Source of the DNA: DATAWZ01 sp036266975
GTDB taxonomy: Bacteria; Actinomycetota; Thermoleophilia; Solirubrobacterales; Solirubrobacteraceae
Direction: 5' to 3'
NCBI GenBank assembly: GCA_036266975.1
Contig: DATAWZ010000180.1
Location: 1 to 29,582, forward strand
DNA: 29,582 nt
Translations under genes and position numbers: made by a program
Notes under the pieces: model-generated
Told to the model about the DNA's origin: nothing
Databases searched by the model: none
Seen by the model: only the letters and a program-made list of their open reading frames with translations
Shown here: in pieces, positions 7,672-15,084 of the stretch
Numbering within the stretch: position 1 is the first letter of the stretch
How the letters are laid out: the number at the start of each line of letters is the position of its first letter

Positions 7672-8076
7672 CTAGCCGCGAGCGGGGGCCCGCGGCTGCA
7701 GCACCGTGCACTCGTCCAGGTGCTCGGCGTGGCAATCCGCGGCGCGCGCGAGCAGCTCCCGGATCTGCGTCGCATGCTCGATCAGGGCGTCCACCTCGGG
7801 CAGCTTTTGCTCGGCGAGGGTGCGCACGTGGTCGTGCGCCGGGGTCCCGGCGTCGTGATCGCCGAACAGCAGACGCGTCTCCTCGAGGGTGAAGCCGGCG
7901 CGCTTGGCCGCCTTGAGCAGCTCCAGACGCTCGATCGCCGCGGGGGTGTACCGGCGCTGGCCGGAGACGCGATCGGGGTCGGGCAGCACGCCGATGCGCT
8001 CGTAGTAGCGGATCGCCGACGCGCTCGTGCCCGCCTGCCCGGCCACCTCGCCGATCGTCAGTGTCGCGTCGGTCAT
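7672..8076 (-). CDS. MerR-family transcriptional regulator
   Basis: The 134-aa protein has an N-terminal winged-helix HTH (TLTIGEVAGQAGTSASAIRYYERIGVLP), wing 2 (RRYTPAAIERLELLKAAKRAGFTLEETRLLF), a dimerisation helix (~80-115), and a C-terminal DCHAEHLDECTVL with two cysteines. That Cys pair resembles the metal- or redox-sensing loops of the MerR/ZntR/SoxR group, so the inducer may be a metal, thiol-reactive compound or drug. The ATG at 8076 follows an AAGGGAG ribosome site. It is divergent from the MFS exporter gene and a matching dyad lies in the shared spacer (8087-8111), so it most likely controls that gene and itself. Confidence 0.92.
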   Translation of the reverse strand: MTDATLTIGEVAGQAGTSASAIRYYERIGVLPDPDRVSGQRRYTPAAIERLELLKAAKRAGFTLEETRLLFGDHDAGTPAHDHVRTLAEQKLPEVDALIEHATQIRELLARAADCHAEHLDECTVLQPRAPARG

Positions 8077-8086
8077 CGAAATTCTC

Positions 8087-8111
8087 CCTTGACTTCAACC
8101 CAGCTTCAAGG
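8087..8111. promoter_or_regulatory. Probable MerR operator in the merR-MFS spacer
   Basis: CCTTGA (8087-8092) and TCAAGG (8106-8111) form a perfect 6-bp inverted repeat with 13 bases between. A TTGACT that could act as -35 (8089-8094) overlaps the left arm. MerR proteins typically bind a dyad between -35 and -10 separated by a long 19-20-bp spacer. This site is 14 bp from the MFS ATG and 10 bp from the MerR ATG. Confidence 0.6.
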
Positions 8112-8125
8112 CGCAGGCTACCGAC

Positions 8126-9490
8126 ATGACCGAGAATCCGAATCGCCTTCGCCTCGCCCTCGCGGCGACGTTGTACGCGAGCGCGCTGGTCTTCGCCAGC
8201 ACCACGAGCGTCACCACCTCCCTGCCGCGGATCGCCGGGTCGGTCCACGCTTCCCAGACGGACGTCTCGCTGCTGGCTGACGCGTACCCGGTGCTCCTGG
8301 GTGCGCTCGTGCTTGCGATGGGTGCGCTGCTTGATCGCCATGGACGCCGGGGCGGGATGGTCCTCGGCCTGATGGTGCTCGCGGCCTGCCAGGTGTGGTC
8401 GGCGCGCGCGGGATCGGCGGGGGCGCTGGTGGGGGCGCGCTGCCTGCCCGGGCTCGCGGCGGCCGCCGTCCTGCCCGGGACCCTGGCCACGATCACCGAT
8501 CGAGCTGCCCTCCCACTCGCTGAGCGACCCGCTCGTGATCGCCGCGCTCGGGACCGCGGCGGTGGCGTTGCCCGCGCTCCTCGCCTGGGAGCTGCACGTC
8601 CCGCACCCGCTGCTGGACCCCCGGCTGCTGCTCATGCGCTCATTCGCGAGTGGCACGGGCGCGCTCGTCGTGCTCTACGGGACCGTGTTCGGCTGGTTCT
8701 TCCTGGCCTTCCAGTACTTCGCGTTCGCCCGGGGCTACGGGCCGGTCCACGCGGCCCTCGCGCTGACGCCCTGCGTGGTCGGCGTGGTCCCGCTCACCCT
8801 GCTGGCGGCTCGGTTCGCGGACCGAGTCGGGCCGGGCGTGATCATCGCCATCGCCGCGGCGATCGTCGCCGTGGCAGCCGGGCTCATGGCCCTGCTCGCC
8901 TCGGCCACGGCCTGGTGGGGGCTGGCGGTGGCGTTCCTGGTGTTCGGCGTCGGCGTCGGGCTGGGGTCCACCCCACCCACCGAGGCGATCATCGAGGCGC
9001 TACCCCCGAGCGCCAGGGGGTCGCATCGGCGGTCAACGACGCCGCGCGCGAGATCGGCGCCGCGATCGGGATCGCGATCCTCGGCTCACTGTTCGACACC
9101 GGCTACCGCGCACGCGTATCCGATCTGCTGCGTCACTCCACCGTGCCGGGCGCCGCCGCGCTGCGCAACGCCCCGGCGGCCCTCACCGCCGGCACGAACA
9201 GCCGGGCGGGGCAGACCGTCCGGGACGGGGTACTCGCCGGCTGGCGCCTGGCGTTCGTCGCGACCGCGGTGGCGCTGGCACTCCTCGCGCCGCTCGCCCT
9301 GCGGTTCGCGCGACCTCGCGCCGTCGACCGACGGTCTCGGCGCCCGCGCTCGGCTCGCCGCCGATCGCAGAGGTCGGCCAACCCGAGCCCGTGTCTGCCG
9401 CCGATCGGGCGGTCCCAGGCCGGCGTCGCCCTCGCGGGCTCTGGGGACGAGAGCGGCGCTCAGAGCGCCCTTGCGGATGACGTGACGTGA
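8126..9490 (+). pseudogene. MFS drug exporter (DHA2/EmrB type), frame-disrupted and internally deleted
   Basis: Residues 1-~125 are the N-terminal helices of a 14-TM-type exporter: LPRIAGSVHASQTDVSLLADAYPVLLGALVLAMGALLDRHGRR (motif A region) through VLPGTLATITD. Near 8500 the match leaves this frame and resumes in another (from about 8503) at a much later point: SDPLVIAALGTAAVALPALLAWELHVPHPLLDPRLLLMRSF. Roughly 80-100 residues, about three helices, are missing. The second frame continues through several helices to TPPTEAIIEALPP (about 9005). A one-base loss in the C run at 9003-9007 then returns it to the first frame: ERQGVASAVNDAAREIGAAIGIAILGSLFDTGYRA. The last ~60 residues look like non-native read-through. 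The product is unlikely to work. The second lesion, in a homopolymer, could be an assembly error; the deletion is harder to explain that way. Confidence 0.8.
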
Positions 9491-9506
9491 CCAGAAGGGC
9501 GACCAC

Positions 9507-9986
9507 CTACCCGGCGAGCACGTCGGCGAAGCGGGCCAGGTACAGCGGCCATCCATCCTTGCTGTCGACGCCCTCGCGGACGGCCTCCCAGCCGTCGCCG
9601 TGGCGATCGAGGTTGCGGTGCTCGAGCTCGACGCGCGTGCGGTCCGGCGCCTCGGCGATGAACCGCACCTCGACCTCGCTCGTCTTCTCCGGGTCGGTCT
9701 CGATCTGCCATCGCGGGCTGATGTCCCAGCTGATCACCACGCGCTCGGGTGGCTCGTAGGCGAGGACCCGTGCCCAGTGGCACTCGCTGCCGTCGATGCC
9801 GCGATCGTAGACCCGGCCGCCCGTGCGGGGCTCGAACACGGTCTCGGCGATCGCGACGCCGAGCAGGTTGTGCTCGGGCGGCTTGAAGCTGCCGAAGTCC
9901 TCGGTGAACACCGAGAACGCGCGCGCGATCGGCGCCTGGACGACGATCGCGTGACGGATCGACGTGGCTGCTGCTGGCGTGGTCAT
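9507..9986 (-). CDS. SRPBCC (AHSA1/START-fold) domain protein
   Basis: The 159-aa protein has the AHSA1/polyketide-cyclase-like fold: SIRHAIVVQAPIARAFSVFTEDFGSF opens the first strand and helix, GGRVYDRGIDGSECHWARVLAYEPPERVVISWDI is the central sheet, SEVEVRFIAEAPDRTRVELEHRNLDRHG follows, and a C-terminal helix (WPLYLARFADVLAG) closes the hydrophobic pocket. The ligand is unknown. The ATG at 9986 overlaps the stop of the upstream ArsR gene as ATGA, so the two are translationally coupled. ArsR plus SRPBCC pairs of this kind are common in actinobacteria. A longer frame upstream only reads through the ArsR gene. Confidence 0.88.
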   Translation of the reverse strand: MTTPAAATSIRHAIVVQAPIARAFSVFTEDFGSFKPPEHNLLGVAIAETVFEPRTGGRVYDRGIDGSECHWARVLAYEPPERVVISWDISPRWQIETDPEKTSEVEVRFIAEAPDRTRVELEHRNLDRHGDGWEAVREGVDSKDGWPLYLARFADVLAG

Positions 9987-10309
9987 GGGAGCTCCTGTTC
10001 CTGTTCGGGTTCTTCGACGAGCGCCTTGTAGGCGGTCAGGGCGCTGAGCCAAAACCGGTCGAGATCGGCCCGGAGCTCAGCGAGCCCGTCGGGGTGCAGG
10101 CGGTAGATGCGGCGGTTGCCGACGGCCTGGTCGACGACCAGGCCCGCGTCCTTGAGGACCTTGAGGTGCTGCGAGACGGCGGGCCGGCTGACCGGCAGTC
10201 CCCGGGCCAGGTCGACGACCGCCAGCGGGCGCTCGGCGAGTCGCTCGACGATCACGCGCCGGGTGCCGTCGCCCAGGGCTGACCACCCAGGATGTTGGTA
10301 AGTTTGCAC
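9983..10309 (-). CDS. ArsR-family transcriptional regulator
   Basis: The 108-aa winged-helix protein shows WSALGDGTRRVIVERLAERPLAVVDLARGLPVSRPAVSQHLKVLKDAGLVVDQAVGNRRIYRLHPDGL, the complete ArsR HTH and wing. It lacks the CxC metal site, which places it with the non-metal ArsR regulators paired with SRPBCC genes. The C-terminus (FWLSALTAYKALVEEPEQEQE) is a dimerisation helix. The GTG at 10309 is eight bases after a TAGACT box on the minus strand (10323-10318), so the mRNA may be leaderless. The gene is divergent from the VOC protein, and GTAAGT motifs in and beside its start could be its operator. Confidence 0.92.
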   Translation of the reverse strand: MQTYQHPGWSALGDGTRRVIVERLAERPLAVVDLARGLPVSRPAVSQHLKVLKDAGLVVDQAVGNRRIYRLHPDGLAELRADLDRFWLSALTAYKALVEEPEQEQELP

Positions 10310-10327
10310 GCACCGTAAGTCTAGGGT
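10297..10327. promoter_or_regulatory. Divergent arsR/VOC promoter with overlapping -10 boxes and GTAAGT repeats
   Basis: Minus-strand TAGACT (10323-10318) lies eight bases before the ArsR GTG. Plus-strand TAGGGT (10322-10327) lies 20 bases before the VOC ATG. The two share the TA at 10322-10323. Direct repeats of GTAAGT start at 10298 and 10315, 17 bp apart. A regulator binding them would cover both promoters. Confidence 0.5.
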
Positions 10328-10347
10328 AACGATCGAACAGGAGAGCT

Positions 10348-10707
10348 ATGCCCGGCGAGATAGTGCATGTCGAGATCCCCGCGGATGACACGGCGCAAGG
10401 TCGCGCGTTCTGGGGATCCCTATTCGGGTTGCAGTTCCAGGGGTTCCCGGGCCCGTTCGAGTACCACACGACCCAGATCAGCGAGCACACCGGCGGGGCG
10501 ATCACCGACATGGAGCCCGGCAAGCACGGGCTGCGCGTCTACTTCGACGTCGATGACATCAACGCCGGCGCCGCGCGGGTCAGGGAGCTCGGGGGCGAGG
10601 CCAACGAACCGGGCCCGATTCCGGGCATGGGCTGGTTCGCGGTCTGCCAAGACCCGCACGGGAACGACTTCGGCCTATGGCAAAACGACCCGTCGGCGAC
10701 CGCGTAG
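10348..10707 (+). CDS. VOC-family (glyoxalase/bleomycin-resistance fold) protein
   Basis: The 119-aa protein is a single-chain VOC domain: GEIVHVEIPADDTAQGRAFWGSLFGLQFQGF, then YHTTQISEHTGGAITD, YFDVDDINAGAARVRELGGEANEPGPIPGMGWFAVCQDPHGNDFGLWQ. The conserved His near the start and the DPHGNDFGLW ending fit metal-binding VOC proteins. Substrate cannot be deduced. The ATG at 10348 has an AGGAG ribosome site eight bases upstream. It is divergent from the ArsR-SRPBCC pair and probably co-regulated with it. Confidence 0.9.
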   Translation: MPGEIVHVEIPADDTAQGRAFWGSLFGLQFQGFPGPFEYHTTQISEHTGGAITDMEPGKHGLRVYFDVDDINAGAARVRELGGEANEPGPIPGMGWFAVCQDPHGNDFGLWQNDPSATA

Positions 10708-10726
10708 AGGCGGCCGTGCTTGCCCC

Positions 10727-10756
10727 TCCCTGGGCGGTGCTGCGGCCGCCCAGGGA
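10727..10756. terminator. Bidirectional hairpin terminator between VOC and ferredoxin genes
   Basis: TCCCTGGGCGG (10727-10737) pairs perfectly with CCGCCCAGGGA (10746-10756) around an eight-base loop. It sits 19 bp after the VOC stop and 26 bp beyond the convergent ferredoxin stop. There is no T tract, as is usual in GC-rich actinobacteria. Confidence 0.7.
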
Positions 10757-10782
10757 CGGCTCGTCGTAGCTCGTTGCGCGTG

Positions 10783-11043
10783 TCAGCGGCCGAAGTACTC
10801 GGCGTTGATCTGCAGGTACTTCGCTTGGCCCTCGCCCAGCGAATGCTCGGCGATACAGGCCTCGACCGGGCACGCGCCCGCGCACGCATCGCAGTCGATG
10901 CACTCGTGCGGGTCGATGTACAGCTGCTCGGCCTGGTCGTAGTCGGCCTCTTCGGTGGTCGGGTGGATGCAGTCGACCGGACAGACCTCCACGCAGGAGT
11001 TGTCCTTGGTGCCGATGCAGGGCTCGGTGATGACGTACGTCAT
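10783..11043 (-). CDS. fdxA: 7Fe ferredoxin (3Fe-4S/4Fe-4S)
   Basis: The 86-aa protein carries two cluster sites: CIGTKDNSCVEVCPVDCIH near the N-terminus and CIDCDACAGACPVEACIAE at residues ~47-65. The first is the FdxA-type site with an extended spacing, and the pair fits one 3Fe-4S and one 4Fe-4S cluster. The protein ferries electrons at low potential in the cytoplasm, for example to cytochrome P450 systems or oxidoreductases. MTYVITEPCIGTKDNSC is the classic FdxA start. The ATG at 11043 overlaps the cupin stop by four bases (ATGA), so both are translated from one mRNA. Length is slightly short compared with the usual ~105 aa because the C-terminal tail is reduced. Confidence 0.95.
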   Translation of the reverse strand: MTYVITEPCIGTKDNSCVEVCPVDCIHPTTEEADYDQAEQLYIDPHECIDCDACAGACPVEACIAEHSLGEGQAKYLQINAEYFGR

Positions 11044-11408
11044 ACCTCGCGCCGCAGCGAACGCTCGCGCCGCTCCTCGCGGGCCGCGGCAGTCGACGGA
11101 TGGCCGGGTCCCGGCCAGGGCGCCAGCAGATAGATCACGGTCGTGTCGGTCTTCGCCACCACGCGGCGCTGCTCGTAGGGCTCGAAGTGCACGAGCATGC
11201 CGGGCCCGACCTCGCGGGTCTCGCCGTTGCTGGTGAGCTCGAGCGCGCCGTCGAGGACCATCAGCCAGCCGTGCTCGTAGCCCTCGTGCTCCTGGACCAC
11301 GTCGCTGCGGATGACCATCGTGATGACCCGAGCGGCGCCGTCGTCGGAGCGCAGCACCTCCGGGCGCGACGGCTCGGGCCGGAGCTGATCGACCTCCCAG
11401 ACCTCCAC
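11040..11408 (-). CDS. Cupin-domain protein
   Basis: From the GTG at 11408 the product is 122 aa. Cupin features are IRSDVVQEHEGYEHGWLMVLDGALEL (motif 1, with His and Glu ligands), then GPGMLVHFEPYEQRRVVAKTDTTVIYLLAPWPGPGH (motif 2 region). The small beta-barrel may bind a metal and a small ligand; the role is unknown. A frame from ATG at 11444 is longer, but a minus-strand TATGTT box (11420-11415) lies six bases before the GTG and inside that extension. This favours GTG with a leaderless mRNA. The gene is coupled to the downstream ferredoxin by an ATGA overlap, which hints at a redox-linked role. Confidence 0.82.
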   Translation of the reverse strand: MEVWEVDQLRPEPSRPEVLRSDDGAARVITMVIRSDVVQEHEGYEHGWLMVLDGALELTSNGETREVGPGMLVHFEPYEQRRVVAKTDTTVIYLLAPWPGPGHPSTAAAREERRERSLRREV

Positions 11409-11455
11409 GGGGCGAACATATACCCGCCGGTGGGTCGCCGGCAACCCCGCTGGGA

Positions 11456-11818
11456 CTACCCCTCGAACCAGCCCGTCAGCCAGCCTGCGAAGGCGACCGA
11501 GGCGACGAGGACGATCAGCGCGAGGATGATCCCCAGCAGCGCGAAGGCCAGCAGGGTGAGCACGATCGTCATCGCGGCGTACACGATCCCCGGGAGCCCG
11601 TCGTCGCGGACCTGCTGGCGCGCGCGCTCGCGCGACGCGCCGGTCGAGCGCACCCGCGACGGATCCTTGACCTCGCCGCAGTTCGGGCAGCGCCCGCGGA
11701 CGGTGAGGGTGCGCAGCTCGCAGTGCGGGCAGGTGGACGTGGCCGACTGCCGGGACGCCGGTCTCCCTCCCCGAAGGGCCCTGCCTTGCGCGTCATCGTG
11801 TCCCGCTGCCTGAGCCAT
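11456..11818 (-). CDS. Zinc-ribbon membrane protein, hypothetical
   Basis: The 120-aa protein has a rubredoxin-like zinc ribbon at ~29-50 (CPHCELRTLTVRGRCPNC) followed by a charged linker and a C-terminal hydrophobic stretch (IVYAAMTIVLTLLAFALLGIILALIVLVASVAFAGWL) that makes one long or two short membrane helices. The ribbon would face the cytoplasm. The ATG at 11818 (MAQAAGHDD) is preferred over the open frame to 12055, because the extension is Ala/Pro/Arg-rich and overlaps the divergent secreted protein. No function is known. Confidence 0.7.
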   Translation of the reverse strand: MAQAAGHDDAQGRALRGGRPASRQSATSTCPHCELRTLTVRGRCPNCGEVKDPSRVRSTGASRERARQQVRDDGLPGIVYAAMTIVLTLLAFALLGIILALIVLVASVAFAGWLTGWFEG

Positions 11819-11930
11819 CGCGACCCTGCCGCGTTGCGTCCGTCGTAGCCTGCGTGAGCATACGCCGTGACGCCCCTGTCGCGCCGGCGGTAGGGTCGGC
11901 GGCCCCCGGCGGGTAGATGGGTGCACTGAG

Positions 11931-13187
11931 ATGAGCAAGGCGATCCGAAGCGGGCGCGCGCGGCTGGCGGTGCTCGCGGCGCTGACCGTGCTCGGCGCGC
12001 TCGCGGCGGGCGCGGCGGGCGCGGCCGGCGCCACGGTGGTCGGCGCGGCGGTCACCCCCGACGGGGGCGGCTACTGGCTGGCCCTCTCGGACGGCTCGGT
12101 GGTGCACGGCGGCGACGCGGGCTATTACGGCTCGCCGGCCGGGACGACGCTGGCCAAGCCGGTGGTGGGGATGGCGGCCACACCCGACGGCAAGGGCTAC
12201 TGGCTCGTCGCCGCCGACGGCGGCGTCTTCACCTTCGGCGACGCGCACTTCTGGGGATCGGAGGGCGGCCAGCCGCTGGCCAAGCCGGTGGTGGGGATGG
12301 CGGCCACACCCGACGGCAAGGGTTACTGGCTCGTCGCCGCCGACGGCGGCGTCTTCAGCTTCGGCGACGCGCACTTCTGGGGATCGGAGGGCGGCGAGCC
12401 GCTGGGCGGCGCGATCGTCGGGATGGCGGCGACGGCCGACGGGAGGGGGTACTGGCTCGCCGGCAGCGACGGCAGCGTGTACCCCCTCGGCGACGCCTCG
12501 TCGTACGGCTCGGAGGCCGGCCGCACGCTGAACAAGCCGGTGGTCGGCATCACGGCGACCCCGGACGGCAAGGGCTACTGGTTGGTCGGCGCCGACGGCG
12601 GCGTGTTCACCTTCGGCGACGCGGGCTTCTGGGGATCGACCGGCAGCCAGCCGATCCCGACGAGCGTGGTCGCGCTCGCGCGCACGCCGGACGGCAGGGG
12701 GTACCTGCTCGCCGGCGCCGACGAGCGGGTCTTCACCTTCGGCGACTACGGCATCCGGGCCAGCCCGACCGCCCCACCGGCGCCGACCCCCTCGAGGACG
12801 CCGGCGCAGGCCAAGACGCCGGTCCAGACCGTGCCGGTGTCCTCCGAGACGCCGGTTCCCTCCCGCCGTGCGGGTCGCCTGCACGTGCGGCTGATCCTCA
12901 GCTGGACCTGGCGCGGAGATCACACGCGCGTGCACTCGCTGCGCGTGCTGGGACTGCCGCGCGACGGCACCCTGCGGATCGTCTGCCGCGGCCCACGCTG
13001 TCCGCGCCGGGGCGTGCAGGCCCGGAGCGCCGGCTTGGTCCGGCTGCGCCGCTGGCTGCTGGATCGCTCGCTGCGCAGCGGCGAGCGCATCCTGTTCACC
13101 GCCACGGCTGCGCACCTGACCAGCGAGCGGATCGAGTTGGCGATCCGCACCGACGCCAAGCCGATCGCGCGACTGCTGAAGGGGTGA
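11931..13187 (+). CDS. Secreted tandem-repeat (propeller-like) protein with C-terminal Ig-like domain
   Basis: The 418-aa protein begins with a signal peptide (LAVLAALTVLGALAAGAAGAAGA). Residues ~33-285 hold six ~42-residue repeats of the pattern VVGMAATPDGKGYWLVAADGGVFTFGDAHFWGS, common in exported actinobacterial proteins and probably forming a beta-propeller. A Pro/Thr-rich linker (PTAPPAPTPSRTPAQ) leads to a C-terminal ~100-residue domain with LRVLGLPRDGTLRIVCRGPRCPRRG. That strand pattern with paired Cys is frequent in secreted Solirubrobacterales proteins. Repeats 2 and 3 are nearly identical in DNA (see the repeat entry). The stop overlaps the GTG of the SGNH hydrolase (GTGA), so both are probably made together and act outside the membrane. 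Confidence 0.85.
   Translation: MSKAIRSGRARLAVLAALTVLGALAAGAAGAAGATVVGAAVTPDGGGYWLALSDGSVVHGGDAGYYGSPAGTTLAKPVVGMAATPDGKGYWLVAADGGVFTFGDAHFWGSEGGQPLAKPVVGMAATPDGKGYWLVAADGGVFSFGDAHFWGSEGGEPLGGAIVGMAATADGRGYWLAGSDGSVYPLGDASSYGSEAGRTLNKPVVGITATPDGKGYWLVGADGGVFTFGDAGFWGSTGSQPIPTSVVALARTPDGRGYLLAGADERVFTFGDYGIRASPTAPPAPTPSRTPAQAKTPVQTVPVSSETPVPSRRAGRLHVRLILSWTWRGDHTRVHSLRVLGLPRDGTLRIVCRGPRCPRRGVQARSAGLVRLRRWLLDRSLRSGERILFTATAAHLTSERIELAIRTDAKPIARLLKG
12150..12401 (+). repeat. Near-identical 126-bp tandem duplication within the repeat protein
   Basis: Bases 12150-12275 and 12276-12401 each encode one 42-residue propeller repeat. By eye they differ at only a few positions, such as GGC/GGT and ACC/AGC. 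The other repeats in the gene are clearly more diverged, so this copy arose recently or is kept alike by gene conversion. Confidence 0.9.
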
Positions 13188-14446
13188 ACGCCCGCCCTCG
13201 ACACCGTGGCGCCGGCCTCGGCGCGCTGCTGCTCGCGCTGGGCGCGCTCGCGGGCTGCGGCTCCGCCTCCGGGCCGGCCCCGTTCACCGCCCGACAGGTC
13301 TGCGGGCCTCACTGGGTCGGGACCTGGGCGGCGAGCCCGAGCGACCCGAGCACGCTGCGTCCGCGCCTGGACGACCAGACGTTGCGGATGATCGTCGCTC
13401 CGCACCTGGCGGGCAGCGCGCTGCGAGTGCACCTCTCCAACCGCTTCGGTACCGCACCGGTGAGGCTCGGCCCGGTCTCGATCGCGACCGCCGGCGCCGG
13501 GCCCGCGCTCGCGCCGGGCAACGAGCGGGCGGTGCGCTTCGCCGGGGCGGCGACGGTCACGATCCGACCCGGGGGCGAGGCGGTCAGCGATCCCGTCTCG
13601 CTCACCGTCGCCCCCTTCCGGGACCTGGCGGTGAGTGTGGCGGTGCCGGGCGCCATCGAGCGCCCGACCGAGCACGTGGTCACCCGCCAGACGAGCTACC
13701 TCTCCCCGCCCGGCAGCGGCGACCAGGTCGACGACGCCGGCGGCGCCTTCACCGGAGCGACGACCACGAGCTTCTCGACCGGGTGGTACTTCCTGGACGA
13801 GATCGACGTGCTCGCCCCCGCCTCCACCGGCGCGGTCGTCGCCTTCGGGGACTCGCTCACCGACGGCTACCAGGGCGCCGGCACGCCCTACCGCGAAGAC
13901 CTTTCGACGATCAACGGCGACTCGCGCTATCCGGACGACCTCGCCCGCCGGCTGATCGCCGCCGGAATCCCGCTATCGGTGCTCGACGCCGGGATCGTCG
14001 GCGATCAGCTGCTCGACGGCGGGCTGAAGCGGTTCGCGGCGGACGCGCTCGCGCTCGCGGGCGTGAGCGACGTGGTCGTCATGGAGGGCATCAACGACCT
14101 GGTCGGCGACGCCGCCAGCGCCCAGCGGCTCATCACGGCCTACCAGCAACTGGTCGCCGAGGCGCACGCCGCCGGCGTGCGCATCCAGCTGGGCACGCTG
14201 ACGCCCGACACCGCCCCGGGAAGCGCGGCGACGCGCGACGGGCGCGAGCAGGTCAACGCCTGGATCCGCGGCCAGCACCTCTCCGACGGGATCATCGACT
14301 TCGACGCGGCCGTGCGCGACCCCTCCGATCCGACACGGCTGAACCCGGCGTTCGACGGCTCAGACCACGTGCACCTGAACCCCGCCGGCTACCGGGCGAT
14401 GGCCGACGCCGTCGACCTGGCCGAGCTGGCGCGCCCCACCTGCTGA
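13184..14446 (+). CDS. SGNH/GDSL-family lipoprotein hydrolase
   Basis: The 420-aa protein has an N-terminal lipoprotein signal (LGALLLALGALAGCGSA, lipobox LAGC), so it is probably anchored on the outer face of the membrane. Residues ~45-210 form a beta-sandwich-like region (VGTWAASPSDPSTLRP). The SGNH catalytic region follows: block I VVAFGDSLTDGYQGAG with the nucleophilic Ser, block III EGINDLVGD, and block V SDHVHLNPAGYRAMADAV with the Asp-x-x-His pair. Family members hydrolyse esters of lipids or sugars; the substrate is unknown. The GTG start at 13184 overlaps the upstream stop (GTGA). Confidence 0.93.
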   Translation: MNARPRHRGAGLGALLLALGALAGCGSASGPAPFTARQVCGPHWVGTWAASPSDPSTLRPRLDDQTLRMIVAPHLAGSALRVHLSNRFGTAPVRLGPVSIATAGAGPALAPGNERAVRFAGAATVTIRPGGEAVSDPVSLTVAPFRDLAVSVAVPGAIERPTEHVVTRQTSYLSPPGSGDQVDDAGGAFTGATTTSFSTGWYFLDEIDVLAPASTGAVVAFGDSLTDGYQGAGTPYREDLSTINGDSRYPDDLARRLIAAGIPLSVLDAGIVGDQLLDGGLKRFAADALALAGVSDVVVMEGINDLVGDAASAQRLITAYQQLVAEAHAAGVRIQLGTLTPDTAPGSAATRDGREQVNAWIRGQHLSDGIIDFDAAVRDPSDPTRLNPAFDGSDHVHLNPAGYRAMADAVDLAELARPTC

Positions 14447-14472
14447 GGCCCGGCGCCGTACCCTTGAAGGCC

Positions 14473-15084
14473 GTGCCGATCCTCAGCGAGGACATGCGCG
14501 CCTACTACGACGCGCGCGCCGGCGAGTACGACGACTGGTGGCTCGGCCGCGGCCTGTTCGCCGACCGCGAACGGCCGGGCTGGCCGCAGGAGGTGGCGCG
14601 ACTGATCGCGTGCGTGCGCGAGCTCGCGCCGGCCCGCGTGCTCGACGTCGCGTGTGGAACGGGCTTTCTCACCCGGCATCTACGCGGCGAGATCGCCGGG
14701 CTCGACCAGAGCCCGGCGATGGCGGCGATCGCCGCCGAGCGCGTCCCGGGGCTGCGCATGGTCGTCGACGACGCGGTGCCGCTGCCGTTCGCTCCGGGTG
14801 AGTTCGACCGCGTGTTCACCGGCCACTTCTACGGCCACCTGCTCGCCGAGGAGCGGGCGGCGTTTCTGGCCGAGGCGCGCCGGGTCGCGCCGCAGCTCGT
14901 CGTCGTGGACAGCGCGCAGCGGGCGGGCACCGGCGAGGAGCGGTGGCAGCAGCGCACCCTCAATGACGGCTCCGAGCATCGTGTCTACAAGCGCTACTTC
15001 ACCGGCGCCCAGCTGGCCGACGAGCTCGGCGGCGGCGAGGTGCTGTTCGCAGGCGACTGGTTCGTCGTCGTGTGCGCGTCCTGA
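14473..15084 (+). CDS. Class I SAM-dependent methyltransferase
   Basis: From GTG 14473 the product is 203 aa. It contains MRAYYDARAGEYDDWWLGRG, SAM motif I VLDVACGTGFLTRHL (~57-71), motif II IAGLDQSPAMAAIA, the acidic motif VVDDAVPLPFAPGEFDRVFTGHFYGHL, and the closing EHRVYKRYFTGAQLADELGG. The acceptor is unknown. A TACCCT box (14459-14464) lies eight bases before the GTG, which favours this start and a leaderless mRNA; ATG 14494 is an alternative. The 3' end overlaps the next gene by 13 bp. Confidence 0.9.
   Translation: MPILSEDMRAYYDARAGEYDDWWLGRGLFADRERPGWPQEVARLIACVRELAPARVLDVACGTGFLTRHLRGEIAGLDQSPAMAAIAAERVPGLRMVVDDAVPLPFAPGEFDRVFTGHFYGHLLAEERAAFLAEARRVAPQLVVVDSAQRAGTGEERWQQRTLNDGSEHRVYKRYFTGAQLADELGGGEVLFAGDWFVVVCAS

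Noticed and set aside
9986..10052. N-terminal extension of the SRPBCC protein
   Set aside because: It lies within the ArsR gene; the ATGA overlap at 9983-9986 is a natural coupled start.
11819..12055. N-terminal extension of the zinc-ribbon protein
   Set aside because: Ala/Pro-rich, antisense to the divergent repeat protein's signal peptide, and not similar to the core.
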